Counted from the first letter of the stretch, positions 10,301 to 18,250 are shown. The stretch is 64,000 nucleotides of DNA from Guptibacillus hwajinpoensis (GCF_020524165.1 NZ_JAIVKU010000003.1:390135-454134), one strand, 5' to 3'. A program made the numbers and translations. The notes: generated by a model from the letters alone, not told the origin.

Positions 10301-13300
10301 CCAGTTAGAACTAGACAATGGATCTGCTAATGAAGCGGGAATTAGCTTAAGACGTTCACCGAATGGCGAAGAAGAAACCATTGTGTATTACAAAGAAAGT
10401 AGCAAGGAATTTTGGGTGAACCGAACCAAATCAAGTCTCGATCCAGATGTGGAAAAATGGTACCAGGGCGGAGAGGTAGATACTGATTCAGAGACGATCA
10501 ATCTCCATGTGTACGTGGACCGTTCTGAAATCAATGCCTATTTAAATGAACAAAAAGGGTTAACCACAAGAGCTTATCCGACGAGAGATGATGCGAAAGG
10601 TGTGCAGCTCTGGGCGAATGAGCAAAGTGAATCCGTCACCGTTAAATCATTACAAATTTGGGAGATGAACTCGGCGTACGAAAAGGTGAACGCTACTGGG
10701 GTGTCACTCAATCCAGATTCGCTAGAATTAATTGCTGGAGATACAGAACGACTAACACCTGAAGTGAAGCCAGCTCAAGCAACAAATAAAGAGGTGATCT
10801 GGACTTCAAGCAATCCAAGCGTTGCGACTGTGGTGAATGGAAAAGTAACGACTCATTCTCCTGGTACTGCTACGATTAAAGCTGAAACAAGGGACGGAGG
10901 TCATACGGCAACGAGTGCGATCACTGTCGTTGAAGAGCCCCCTCATGATGAGTTATTGAATCATGATTTTGAAGCTGGTAATTTAACGGGTTGGACTGTC
11001 ATGGAAGGCGATGCCTTTAGCGATCTTGATGTCACGTCTGCTGATGATTGGGGGTGGGGAGGTCCATTTAATCAAAACGGAGCTTTTCATCTATACAGTG
11101 TTCATAACGGTGATGATGCCGAAACTGGAACGATACGTTCACAGAAATTCACGCTTGGAGGAAATGGACAAATCGATTTCCTCGTTTCTGGAGGAAACGA
11201 TATTTATAACCTCTATGTTGCGCTAGTAAGAAGTTCAGATGGGAAAGAGTTAATGAAAGTAAGTGGTGGAAACCAGGAAGGTTATACACGAGTTAAGTGG
11301 GATGCTTCTGACTACATTGGAGAGCAAGTTTATCTCAAAGTTGTTGATCGTTCCAACGGTTCATGGGGACACATTAGTATTGACGATGTGAATGCGCCTG
11401 TTAAGCCTCCGAATAACGTAACGATAGCGAACCCCAATTTTGAGACGGGAGACTTGAGCGGATGGAAGGTTACCGGGGAGGCCTTTAGTGACCAGGATGT
11501 CACACAGGATGAAGAATGGGAGTGGGACTGTTGTTTCAATCATCAAGACGCCTATCACCTGTGGAACTTCAAAGATGGCGGTGACGCCGAAATAGGTGAA
11601 ATGCAATCAGAGCCCTTTACACTCTATGGAAGTGGGTGGATTGACTTCTTGATTGGCGGAGGGAAAAGTAGTGAATATTTATATGTTTCTATCGTAAATG
11701 CAACTGATGGGAAGGAGCTATTTAAATCGACCGGTACAGAGAGTGAACAATATAAGAGGGTTTACTGGGATGCTTCTTCTTATATAGGTGAAGAGGTATA
11801 CCTTAAGGTGGTGGACAAGGCTACCGGCGGATGGGGGCATATCAATGTTGATGATTTTCATGTGTTCAATACAGAAGAGGATCTTTTAACAAGTGAGCGA
11901 TACGAAAAGTATCGTTCACAGTTTCATTATACTCCTGAAAAAAATTGGATGAATGATCCCAATGGACTTGTTTATCATAACGGAGAATACCATGTGTTTT
12001 ATCAATATAATCCAACTGGCGTCACATGGGGACCAATGAATTGGGGGCATGCGGTTAGTACGGATTTAGTAAACTGGAAACGTCTGCCGACTGCGCTAGA
12101 AGAAGATGAGAACGGATTTATATGGTCAGGTAGCGTTGTCGTGGATGAAGACAATACGGCCGGGTTTGGGAAGGGTGCCATGGTGGCGATGTTTACGCAT
12201 GAAAAAGGAGGGAATCAAAGTCAAAGTCTCGCTTACAGCAATGATAACGGTCGGTCGTGGCAGAAGTATGCTGGAAATCCCGTCCTCACAAACATCGACC
12301 AATTCTCAGTTTTTAGAGATCCGAAAGTATTTTGGCATGAAGAATCCAATCAATGGGTGATGCTGCTTGCATTGGAAGATCAATTTCAAAAGCAATTTGT
12401 TCGCATCTACCATTCGGAAGATATGAAAGATTGGACATTTGCGAGCGACTTTGGTGAAAATCAAGGATCACATGAAGGGGTTTGGGAAGTGCCAGATCTA
12501 TTTCCATTACCTGTCGATGGTGATCCACAAAACACCAAATGGGTGATGCAGGTAAGTCTTAGTAAAGGTGCCCCTGCTGGCGGTTCAGGTGTACAATATT
12601 TTATTGGTGATTTTGATGGAACGACTTTTCGTAATGACAATCTAGCAAGTACCGTACTATATGCCGATCATGGGGCTGACTATTATGCTCCACTAACCTT
12701 TAATCATACGTCTAATGGACGCCGAATTGCGATGGGGTGGATGAATAATTGGGAGTATGGTCAGGCAATCCCAACTTCTATATGGCGAAGTAAACTAACG
12801 GTTCCAAAGGAATTAAGTTTAAAAAGCATCTCGAATTTAGGTGTGCGTCTCGTTCAAACTCCTGTCAGTGAGCTTCAGAGTTTGAGAGGGGAAAAATATC
12901 ATTATACGAATGAAGTTGTAGCACCGGGGCAGAATCTATTATCGGATATAAAAGGTGATACGATAGAAATTGTTGCTGAAATTCAAACGGATAAATCAAC
13001 GGCGAAAGAATTTGGTTTTAAAGTTCGGGTTGGGCATGGTGAATACACAGAAGTCAGTTACGACATGACAAATGCGACGTTATCGTTAGATCGTTCTAGG
13101 TCTGGGGATACGAGTTTTAACCAGTCTTTTGCTGCGAAGCATGAAGCAGTCATGATACCTTCTGATGGGTTAGTTACCCTCCATTTACTTGTTGATCGAT
13201 CTTCTATTGAAGTTTTTGGGAATAATGGTCAGGTCGTATTCTCAGATCAAATCTTTCCACATCTAACAAGTGATCAGATAGAGCTGTACGCAATTGATGG

Positions 13301-13367
13301 AGAAATAAGCATGAAATCTTTAGCGATCTATCAGTTAGATAAAGCAACTATTAGTAACGGGAATTAA
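7386..13367 (+). CDS. Secreted 1993-residue bimodular fructanase: CBM-like x2, LamG, GH32 variant, Big_2, CBM-like x2, GH32
   Basis: A very large extracellular fructan-degrading protein. A signal peptide ends near PAHAQ (residues 29-33). In order it has CBM-like repeats 1 (about 38-181) and 2 (194-343); a LamG domain (354-589); a GH32 domain of variant type (609-1095; HWGNEPGGP with Glu623, RDP Asp752, VWELP Glu817); a bacterial Ig-like Big_2 domain (1101-1185); CBM-like repeats 3 (1191-1339) and 4 (1347-1494); and a canonical GH32 domain (1511-1985; WMNDPNG Asp1524, RDP Asp1645, WEVPDLF Glu1701). The repeats share NPSFETGDLTGW, IDFLIGGG and GHINVDDF and resemble CBM38-type inulin-binding modules as I remember them. 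No LPXTG or S-layer anchor was seen. ATG 7386 has AAGGGAG 12 bases upstream. It probably makes oligosaccharides for the adjacent importer. Confidence 0.88.
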   Translation: MLNHCKLNMVSLTVLFVISSLVPISISNPAHAQTTIANPSFETGDLTGWTIVSGDAFNEKDVTDETSYWDKQTFDQKNFWHIWGGRGDDTKVGVMQSETFTLGGDGQIDFLTGGDSDPDHLSISLVRESDGVELMKKTGTGTDTYSKKSWDASAHVGSVVRIKVVDRTTTGHINIDDVNVPATPSLHDHVEPSIYNHDFEYTALTPYEIRGWEIVSGDAFGPESLVHEEEWSEGDEFSHEGRYHLWSFNDGGDDQVGELHSESFTIDQNGGIDFLIGGGNDEENLYVALVRTSDGKELRKETGRDTEKYQRVYWDVSEYIGEEVVIKIVDNAKGAFGHINVDDFRTTSSPFTDGLMAHWSLDEGAGKDTLEQVTGETNLIDYHLSKGVFQEAQDPLWKDGISNGALLFDGYSTWIKQSPTKLPAPKEAITVEAWVAPRNFEHGDEGRLSAIVNQHNREKKEGFILGNFRHGTWGLQFGTGEDWQEVMSDTLLPLNEWSYVVATYDSTTGEAVLYQNGEKVTSRKFDAGSAIKPSVRDMLIGKNNDGMWLYGFDLNMFSGLMDEVKIYNQALSAGNVKDSYESYVSALNGNLPTPDVKTDRSLLTDDQHRPQFHMSPPNHWGNEPGGPIYFNGQYHVFYQSNPRGPYWNHIRWGHLVSDDMVHWRDVDDAVIPGRYDVDPEGAWAGGAVVDDNGVPVIFYTAGDDRDQPNQRINLARSTFLQDGDNDLNRWEKNSEVILDQEKGQGIMGEFRDPYVFKDGDTWYMLVTSGKEGSDGKPVGGTALVYSTKDASFEDWTFEGDLFLGDYGAYPETGRVWELPILLPLGDSGKHIFLINPAKMKREEYQSRYTYYWIGTWNPETAKFTPDNEAPQLLDVGDHFTGPAGMVTPDGRTVIHSITQGRRPANDDYDAGYAHNYGLPTEVFYRDDGKLGMKPIQELNELRGEELINLTSDTSMEEANQLLSNIEGDMLEIQLELDNGSANEAGISLRRSPNGEEETIVYYKESSKEFWVNRTKSSLDPDVEKWYQGGEVDTDSETINLHVYVDRSEINAYLNEQKGLTTRAYPTRDDAKGVQLWANEQSESVTVKSLQIWEMNSAYEKVNATGVSLNPDSLELIAGDTERLTPEVKPAQATNKEVIWTSSNPSVATVVNGKVTTHSPGTATIKAETRDGGHTATSAITVVEEPPHDELLNHDFEAGNLTGWTVMEGDAFSDLDVTSADDWGWGGPFNQNGAFHLYSVHNGDDAETGTIRSQKFTLGGNGQIDFLVSGGNDIYNLYVALVRSSDGKELMKVSGGNQEGYTRVKWDASDYIGEQVYLKVVDRSNGSWGHISIDDVNAPVKPPNNVTIANPNFETGDLSGWKVTGEAFSDQDVTQDEEWEWDCCFNHQDAYHLWNFKDGGDAEIGEMQSEPFTLYGSGWIDFLIGGGKSSEYLYVSIVNATDGKELFKSTGTESEQYKRVYWDASSYIGEEVYLKVVDKATGGWGHINVDDFHVFNTEEDLLTSERYEKYRSQFHYTPEKNWMNDPNGLVYHNGEYHVFYQYNPTGVTWGPMNWGHAVSTDLVNWKRLPTALEEDENGFIWSGSVVVDEDNTAGFGKGAMVAMFTHEKGGNQSQSLAYSNDNGRSWQKYAGNPVLTNIDQFSVFRDPKVFWHEESNQWVMLLALEDQFQKQFVRIYHSEDMKDWTFASDFGENQGSHEGVWEVPDLFPLPVDGDPQNTKWVMQVSLSKGAPAGGSGVQYFIGDFDGTTFRNDNLASTVLYADHGADYYAPLTFNHTSNGRRIAMGWMNNWEYGQAIPTSIWRSKLTVPKELSLKSISNLGVRLVQTPVSELQSLRGEKYHYTNEVVAPGQNLLSDIKGDTIEIVAEIQTDKSTAKEFGFKVRVGHGEYTEVSYDMTNATLSLDRSRSGDTSFNQSFAAKHEAVMIPSDGLVTLHLLVDRSSIEVFGNNGQVVFSDQIFPHLTSDQIELYAIDGEISMKSLAIYQLDKATISNGN

Positions 13368-13415
13368 GATTAATTATATCGAAATAGACTCTTTTTAGAT
13401 AAAGCAGAAAGTTAA

Positions 13416-13444
13416 TTGACAGCGCTTACTTTAATAACTATAAT
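13416..13444 (+). promoter_or_regulatory. Consensus sigma-A promoter of the lacI-DUF624-GH32 unit with cre-like overlap
   Basis: TTGACA (13416-13421), 17-base spacer, TATAAT (13439-13444): both hexamers are perfect. TTGACAGCGCTTACT at 13416-13430 matches the cre consensus at 14 of 15 positions and covers the -35, so CcpA repression is inferred. Confidence 0.8.
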
Positions 13445-13460
13445 TAATGTTATATTATAC

Positions 13461-13472
13461 GTAATCGTTTAC
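13461..13472. promoter_or_regulatory. LacI-type operator copy 3
   Basis: GTAATCGTTTAC lies about 16 bases after the -10 and is the reverse complement of the GTAAACGATTAC form. Autorepression of lacI is inferred. Confidence 0.6.
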
Positions 13473-13508
13473 TTAAGCTCTATTAGGAGCTTATTTTATA
13501 AAAAGTAA

Positions 13509-13522
13509 CGTAATCGATTACG
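13509..13522. promoter_or_regulatory. LacI-type operator copy 4, perfect 14-bp palindrome
   Basis: CGTAATCGATTACG is fully symmetric and contains the same 12-base core as 1379-1390. It sits 58 bases before the lacI start, in the leader. Confidence 0.7.
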
Positions 13523-13580
13523 CGACATGTGATTCGCAGCTTTAAAGGAGCAAGTAATTTGATAAGTAGGTGAAAAAGAT

Positions 13581-14606
13581 ATGGGCACCGTTAAAGATGG
13601 AAGCAATATGCGTTCAAAAATGAAAGATGTCGCTCAAAAAGCAGGTGTCTCTACGGCCACCGTTTCTCACGTGATAAACGGAACGAGGTATGTTTCTGAA
13701 AATACGAAGAAAAAGGTCTATCAGGCTATGCGGGACCTTAACTACAGTCCGAACTTCGTAGCTAGAAGTCTTCGAAGCAGCAGTTCAAAAACGATCGGTT
13801 TGATCATTCCTGCTAAAGAAATGGATACCTCGGGCTTTTTCTTTATGTCAATTGCGCACAGCATTGAGAAAAAGCTTAAGGAAATTGGCTATCAGTTAAT
13901 TCTAAGTAATTCAAATGAAGATATTGAGAATGAGATTCAACAAATCAATATGTTTAAAAACCAAATGATCGATGGGCTAATTATGGCGCCAACTTATGGG
14001 GATCATAGCTATTTAAAAGAATTTGAAGATCAGTTACCCATTGTATTCATTGATCGAAAGCCAGAGGGAATTGATTGTGACTGTGTCCTTGTCGATAACT
14101 TCAAGGGAACTTATGAGGCGATGAATCATTTTATTCAGAAGGGACACCAAAGAATCGGATATATATCCGGTCCACTTGGCCTAACGACGAGTGATGAACG
14201 GCTTAGGGGATATAAGCATGCGTTATTAGAAAACAATCTTCAGGTTGATGAATCAATGATTGTGATCGACGAAGCCTCACTGGAAGCTGGCAAAAATGCG
14301 ATGGCGTTTTTACTTGAGCAATCGGAGTGCACGGCGGTCATGATCGGGAACAACATTCTAACATTAGGTTCAGTCGTTACGTTAAATAATAGCAAAATTC
14401 AAGTACCTGAACAGATGGCTGTGATTGGCTATGATAACTATGAATGGACAGAAGCGACCAATCCACCGTTAACCATTATTAAACAGCCGATTAATGAAAT
14501 AGGAGAAAAAGCAGCGGAATTGTTGCTCGCTCGTTTAGAAAATCCTCAGAAAGAATCTTCGTGTGTGAGCTTGCCAACAAGCTTAGAAATACGAAGTTCA
14601 TGTTAG
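13581..14606 (+). CDS. LacI/GalR-family transcriptional regulator of the fructan locus
   Basis: A DNA-binding sugar-responsive regulator of 341 residues. The N-terminal helix-turn-helix is clear at residues 14-60 (MKDVAQKAGVSTATVSHVI and the hinge NYSPNFVARSLRS), followed by a periplasmic-binding-like effector domain with FIDRKPEGIDCDCVLVDN and the typical C-terminal TIIKQPINEIGEKAAELLL. ATG 13581 has AGGTGA 8 bases upstream; ATG 13608 and 13620 are shorter alternatives. It probably binds the palindromes in front of itself and of the transporter operon and responds to fructose or a fructo-oligosaccharide. It is followed closely by DUF624 and GH32 genes on the same strand. Confidence 0.92.
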   Translation: MGTVKDGSNMRSKMKDVAQKAGVSTATVSHVINGTRYVSENTKKKVYQAMRDLNYSPNFVARSLRSSSSKTIGLIIPAKEMDTSGFFFMSIAHSIEKKLKEIGYQLILSNSNEDIENEIQQINMFKNQMIDGLIMAPTYGDHSYLKEFEDQLPIVFIDRKPEGIDCDCVLVDNFKGTYEAMNHFIQKGHQRIGYISGPLGLTTSDERLRGYKHALLENNLQVDESMIVIDEASLEAGKNAMAFLLEQSECTAVMIGNNILTLGSVVTLNNSKIQVPEQMAVIGYDNYEWTEATNPPLTIIKQPINEIGEKAAELLLARLENPQKESSCVSLPTSLEIRSSC

Positions 14607-14642
14607 TAGTCTATAAGATGGATACGACGGGAGGAAAGGGAG

Positions 14643-15239
14643 TTGGGAGATCATAAATACAAGGTATTTTCTTTTTTAGAAAAAGCAGTGGATTTTCTCT
14701 TTCTCAGCTTCATATGGGCCATTATGTGCGTTCCAATCATCACGATTTTCCCTTCAACAGCGGCAATGTTTGGCGTGGTACGAACGTGGCAACTTCAAAA
14801 AGGGGAAGCGGGTGTTTTCATTACTTTCTTTAAGTTGTTTAAGGAGAATTTCAAACAAAGCTTTGGTTTATCCCTTATTTGGAGTTTAGTTGGACTTTCT
14901 TTATACCTTAATTTCCAAATCGTATCTCTATCTGGTTCAGTGCTTGAAGTTGTGATTTTTATCATAAGTGTCTTTCTAAGCATCATTTTCATTGTTGTAA
15001 CCATATACTTATTTCCTATGATGGTTCATGTGAAAGCAAAGTGGCACGAACTGGTGAGAAATTCATTTTTTCTTGTTGTAGCAAGTCCGTATTCAACGAT
15101 CATCATTGGTGTTGTCACCCTCGGTACAGTCTGTTTTTTGATAGATAATCCAGCAGGACTATTCTTTATCTCAAGCACGATAGCTTACTTTATTAGTTAT
15201 TGGTTCCTTAAAGCAATTAGTAAACTACAAATCAATTAA
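14643..15239 (+). CDS. DUF624 (YesL-like) membrane protein
   Basis: A 198-residue membrane protein with about five helices (near residues 17-40, 72-95, 98-123, 137-160 and 162-187). It matches DUF624/YesL proteins, which commonly sit next to LplABC-type sugar transporters and glycosidases in Bacillales but have no defined function. The start is TTG 14643 with GGGAGG 8 bases upstream, since no ATG lies near the N-terminus. It lies 36 bases after lacI and 42 before the GH32 gene, so probably co-transcribed. An accessory role in sugar uptake or signalling is only guilt by association. Confidence 0.8.
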   Translation: MGDHKYKVFSFLEKAVDFLFLSFIWAIMCVPIITIFPSTAAMFGVVRTWQLQKGEAGVFITFFKLFKENFKQSFGLSLIWSLVGLSLYLNFQIVSLSGSVLEVVIFIISVFLSIIFIVVTIYLFPMMVHVKAKWHELVRNSFFLVVASPYSTIIIGVVTLGTVCFLIDNPAGLFFISSTIAYFISYWFLKAISKLQIN

Positions 15240-15281
15240 TGGTTTCGTTAAAAACTTTGTTGACAGAAAGGGTGCTGAATA

Positions 15282-16781
15282 TTGGATGTTGAACAAGTGA
15301 TTCCTCGAAGCAACTATTCAGAGAAGCATAGACCTCAGTTTCATTTCACTCCGGAATCAAATTGGATGAACGACCCAAATGGGATGGTTTATTTTAATGG
15401 GGAATATCACTTATTCTATCAATACCATCCTAATAGTAGCGTGTGGGGACCGATGCATTGGGGACACGCGGTGAGTAAAGATTTTATCCACTGGGAGCAC
15501 CTCCCTATCGCGTTAAAGCCCGATCAAAACGGGGCTATTTTCTCAGGAAGTGCGGTTGTCGACTGGGATGATACAACTGGTTTTTTTAATGGGCAAAGTG
15601 GTCTCGTAGCAATCTTCACTCACGCGGATACATATCCTGGATCCGAGAGACCACGGCAGCGGCAGAGTCTAGCTTACAGCAGCGATAATGGGAGGAGCTG
15701 GACATTTTATAAAGGCAATCCGGTCCTGTCAGAACCTCGGATTCTAGATTTTCGAGATCCTAAAGTTTTTTGGCACAAAGAAACGAATCGTTGGGTGATG
15801 GTCATCGCTTCGGGGCAATCCATTAGTATCTACACGTCATTAAATTTAATCGACTGGGAGTTTGCAAGCACGTTTGGAGAGAAAGAAGGATCGCACCAGG
15901 GGGTATGGGAATGCCCAGATTTATTTCAACTACCAGTGGACCACGATCCATCCAAACAAAAGTGGGTATTACTCGTTAGCCTTGGCGACAATCCAGACGT
16001 TGAGAGCGGTTCAAAAACACAATATTTTATTGGTGAATTTGATGGCGAAACGTTTCGAAATGATCATCACCAAGATCGTGTGTGCTGGCTTGATCATGGT
16101 AGAGATAATTACGCAGGCGTCACGTGGTCTGATCTACCAGCTCATGATGGGAGAAGGATTTTGATTGGATGGATGAGCAACTGGCGCTATGCGAATGAAA
16201 CGCCTACAAAAGGATGGCGAAGCGCGATGACAATTCCTAGAGAATTAGCCCTGAAATCCACTTCGAATGGTATCCAACTTACCCAGCAGCCTGTTGCAGA
16301 ACTTGAAAAGATTAAAGAGCCTCTCGCTCTGTTTAAAGATCAAAAGGTACAATCAGGAGATAATCTACTACCAAGTATAAGTGGAAACACACTTGCGATA
16401 ACCATTGATCTTGCTCCTGGTTCATCAGAAGTCGTTGGCTTAAAGGTCTTAAAGTCTGATAAAGAAGAGACTGTTATCGAATATCATACTAAAACAGAAA
16501 GGCTATTTTTTGATCGTACTCAATCAGGAGACTCATCTTTTCATGATTCTTTTGCCTGTAAGCAGACAGTAAAGATGGGGCTTATTGGAAAGCGCTTGCA
16601 GTTGACCGTGTTAATTGATCGCTCCTCTATTGAGATTTTTGGGAATGGTGGAGAAACCGTTCTGACAAATTTAGTGTTTCCTTCAGAAGATAGCAATGGT
16701 CTTGAGTTATACAGTAGCAGTGAAATTTTTATTCATTCACTTGAGGTAAATCGATTGAATTCTGTGTGGTCCAATTCATAA
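15282..16781 (+). CDS. Cytosolic GH32 fructosidase (sucrose/fructo-oligosaccharide hydrolase)
   Basis: A canonical GH32 enzyme of 499 residues without signal peptide, expected to release fructose from imported fructo-oligosaccharides or sucrose in the cytosol. The start is TTG 15282 with AAAGGGTG 7 bases upstream. Catalytic motifs are intact: WMNDPNG with nucleophile Asp31, FRDP with Asp159 and WECPDLF with acid/base Glu210. The five-bladed propeller covers about residues 18-325 and the C-terminal sandwich ends near 490 (DRSSIEIFGNGG). It is close in sequence to the last domain of the secreted protein, which suggests duplication and relocation. It closes the locus and is followed by a large inverted repeat. 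Confidence 0.92.
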   Translation: MDVEQVIPRSNYSEKHRPQFHFTPESNWMNDPNGMVYFNGEYHLFYQYHPNSSVWGPMHWGHAVSKDFIHWEHLPIALKPDQNGAIFSGSAVVDWDDTTGFFNGQSGLVAIFTHADTYPGSERPRQRQSLAYSSDNGRSWTFYKGNPVLSEPRILDFRDPKVFWHKETNRWVMVIASGQSISIYTSLNLIDWEFASTFGEKEGSHQGVWECPDLFQLPVDHDPSKQKWVLLVSLGDNPDVESGSKTQYFIGEFDGETFRNDHHQDRVCWLDHGRDNYAGVTWSDLPAHDGRRILIGWMSNWRYANETPTKGWRSAMTIPRELALKSTSNGIQLTQQPVAELEKIKEPLALFKDQKVQSGDNLLPSISGNTLAITIDLAPGSSEVVGLKVLKSDKEETVIEYHTKTERLFFDRTQSGDSSFHDSFACKQTVKMGLIGKRLQLTVLIDRSSIEIFGNGGETVLTNLVFPSEDSNGLELYSSSEIFIHSLEVNRLNSVWSNS

Positions 16782-16801
16782 TTTGGTTTCAAAAAGATGA
16801 G

Positions 16802-16890
16802 TCAGACTTTTAAAGAGGCTGGGTTTTAGGTAAAGGCCGAGTTTCTAATTGGAAACTCGTTCTTTACCTATGCTTCCTCTAAAACGTCTG
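16802..16890. terminator. Nested inverted repeat between convergent genes
   Basis: An inner hairpin pairs AGGTAAAG..CGAGTTTC (16828-16845) with GAAACTCG..CTTTACCT (about 16852-16869). An outer, imperfect stem pairs CAGAC (16803-16807) and CTTTTAAAGAGG with CCTCTAAAAC and GTCTG (16886-16890). It probably ends both the fructan unit and the convergent gene. Confidence 0.55.
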
Positions 16891-16897
16891 AATAGAA

Positions 16898-17314
16898 TTA
16901 GAGTGACGTGTTTTCATTTTTTTTTATCAAGTGAGCAATGTCTTCTTCTTTCACATTTAAAAACATGTTAATAACAAACAGGATGACACTTAGGACAAGA
17001 AGGTTAGGAAAGATCATGAGCAGAACGGTTAGGGAAGTATTGCCGGCAAGGAAGAAAGATAGCCCAAGCATAAATAGAGGGAATGAACAGTTATAAAGCC
17101 AGAAATGAAGTTTGGCTAAACGTGTTTCACTAGCTTTTGGGAATAGAACATAAATAAATCCAAACAAGCCCATTGAAGCCCAACCTAGTAGGTTAATATG
17201 AGCGTGAGCACCTGCCAAACTGTGATCCTCCATCATCTCCATCAATAACCCCATACTCACTCCAATTAGGAAATAAAGAGCTGCCAATTTAAGAAACCAT
17301 ACTCCCATTCTCAT
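16898..17314 (-). CDS. Small four-helix membrane protein with HAHINLLGW motif (cytochrome oxidase subunit I-like)
   Basis: A 138-residue membrane protein with four hydrophobic segments. The motif AHAHINLLGWASMGLFGFIYVLFP is shared with short Bacillus proteins related to haem-copper oxidase subunit I and NnrS-type proteins, where the histidines would be metal or haem ligands. ATG 17314 follows AGGAGGGATTCA. It stands alone and convergent to the fructan unit. The short length excludes a full oxidase; the function is unknown. Confidence 0.65.
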   Translation of the reverse strand: MRMGVWFLKLAALYFLIGVSMGLLMEMMEDHSLAGAHAHINLLGWASMGLFGFIYVLFPKASETRLAKLHFWLYNCSFPLFMLGLSFFLAGNTSLTVLLMIFPNLLVLSVILFVINMFLNVKEEDIAHLIKKNENTSL

Positions 17315-17525
17315 TGAATCCCTCCTATATAGGTTTGATAGCCCGTTTAAGTATATATCGCTAGAAACAGGATTATGACGAGCATGATGAAGATCTAATC
17401 CATCAATTTTACGTGAATAACCTTGTCCTTCAAACTTTTGAGTTCTCGTTTTGTTACAATAAAACCAACAAAAGCTCGCTTTCTTATAGGAAGGTAAACT
17501 CTGAAAAAAAGGTCAGGTGTCAAAA

Positions 17526-18191
17526 ATGAACTTGAAACAAAAATGTGCCAAATCAGCGCTAGCATACATAACAGATGAAACCATCATCGGTCTCGGCGGT
17601 GGCAGTACAATTGGGTATTTGATTGAATTTATTAAAGAACAAGGCTTAAATGTAAAGGTCATTACTCCTTCGCAAAAAACAAAACTTTTATGTGTAAAGC
17701 AGGGTTTGGAGGTGCTGCCAACGTGTGCGGTTGATGAAGTAGATGTGGCTTTTGATGGGTGTGATGAGGTTGATGAGAAGTTGCATGCACTGAAAAGCGG
17801 TGGAGGCATTCATACGCAGGAAAAACTCATTGCTAGTATGGCAAAAGACTATATTTTGCTTGTTGATGATTCGAAAGTTGTGCCGGAGTTAACTTATCAG
17901 CATCCAGTCGTGCTGGAGATTTTGCAGGATTCACTAGCATTTGTATTAAAGAAATTGGGAGGGATGGGTGGAAAAGCAGAAGTGCGTTCAAGTTCTGCGA
18001 AGGATGGCTATACAGTTACCGATTATGGAAACTTTTTAGTTGATGTGTGGTTTGAGGAAGGGCAGGATAGTGTCCAACTTGAAAAAAGTCTGAAAGAAAT
18101 ACCGGGTGTACTTGACGTATCCCTTTTTACGAGGGCTGTTACAAAGGCATTAGTGGCAAGTGCAGAGGGGGTTTACGAGATTTCAAAATAA
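17526..18191 (+). CDS. rpiA: Ribose-5-phosphate isomerase A, divergent type
   Basis: It interconverts ribose-5-phosphate and ribulose-5-phosphate in the pentose phosphate pathway. It is about 221 residues long, the usual length for RpiA. Motifs: GLGGGSTIGYLIE (phosphate loop), DGCDEVDEKLHALKSGGG (usual form DGADE..KGGG, so Cys replaces Ala) and EKLIASMAKDYILLVDDSK. The start is uncertain: ATG 17526 has CAGGTG 7 bases upstream, GTG 17517 adds three residues. Most Bacillus genomes rely on RpiB, so this may be a second isomerase or act on a related sugar phosphate. It is monocistronic and ends at a strong hairpin. Confidence 0.82.
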   Translation: MNLKQKCAKSALAYITDETIIGLGGGSTIGYLIEFIKEQGLNVKVITPSQKTKLLCVKQGLEVLPTCAVDEVDVAFDGCDEVDEKLHALKSGGGIHTQEKLIASMAKDYILLVDDSKVVPELTYQHPVVLEILQDSLAFVLKKLGGMGGKAEVRSSSAKDGYTVTDYGNFLVDVWFEEGQDSVQLEKSLKEIPGVLDVSLFTRAVTKALVASAEGVYEISK

Positions 18192-18205
18192 GATGACCAT
18201 TGCTG

Positions 18206-18250
18206 GTGTCTGGTCCTCCTCTAACTAGTAAGGAGGACCAGGCACTTATT
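18206..18250. terminator. Bidirectional terminator between rpiA and hxlR-like gene
   Basis: A 15-bp stem pairs 18206-18220 with 18231-18245 (one G-U or mismatch near the base), followed on the plus strand by TTATTATTTTTG. It serves the two converging genes. Confidence 0.7.

Noticed and set aside
11361..11606. Minus-strand ORFs inside the giant fructanase gene
   Set aside because: They are antisense to conserved repeat modules and repeat with them, so they are shadows of the coding strand.
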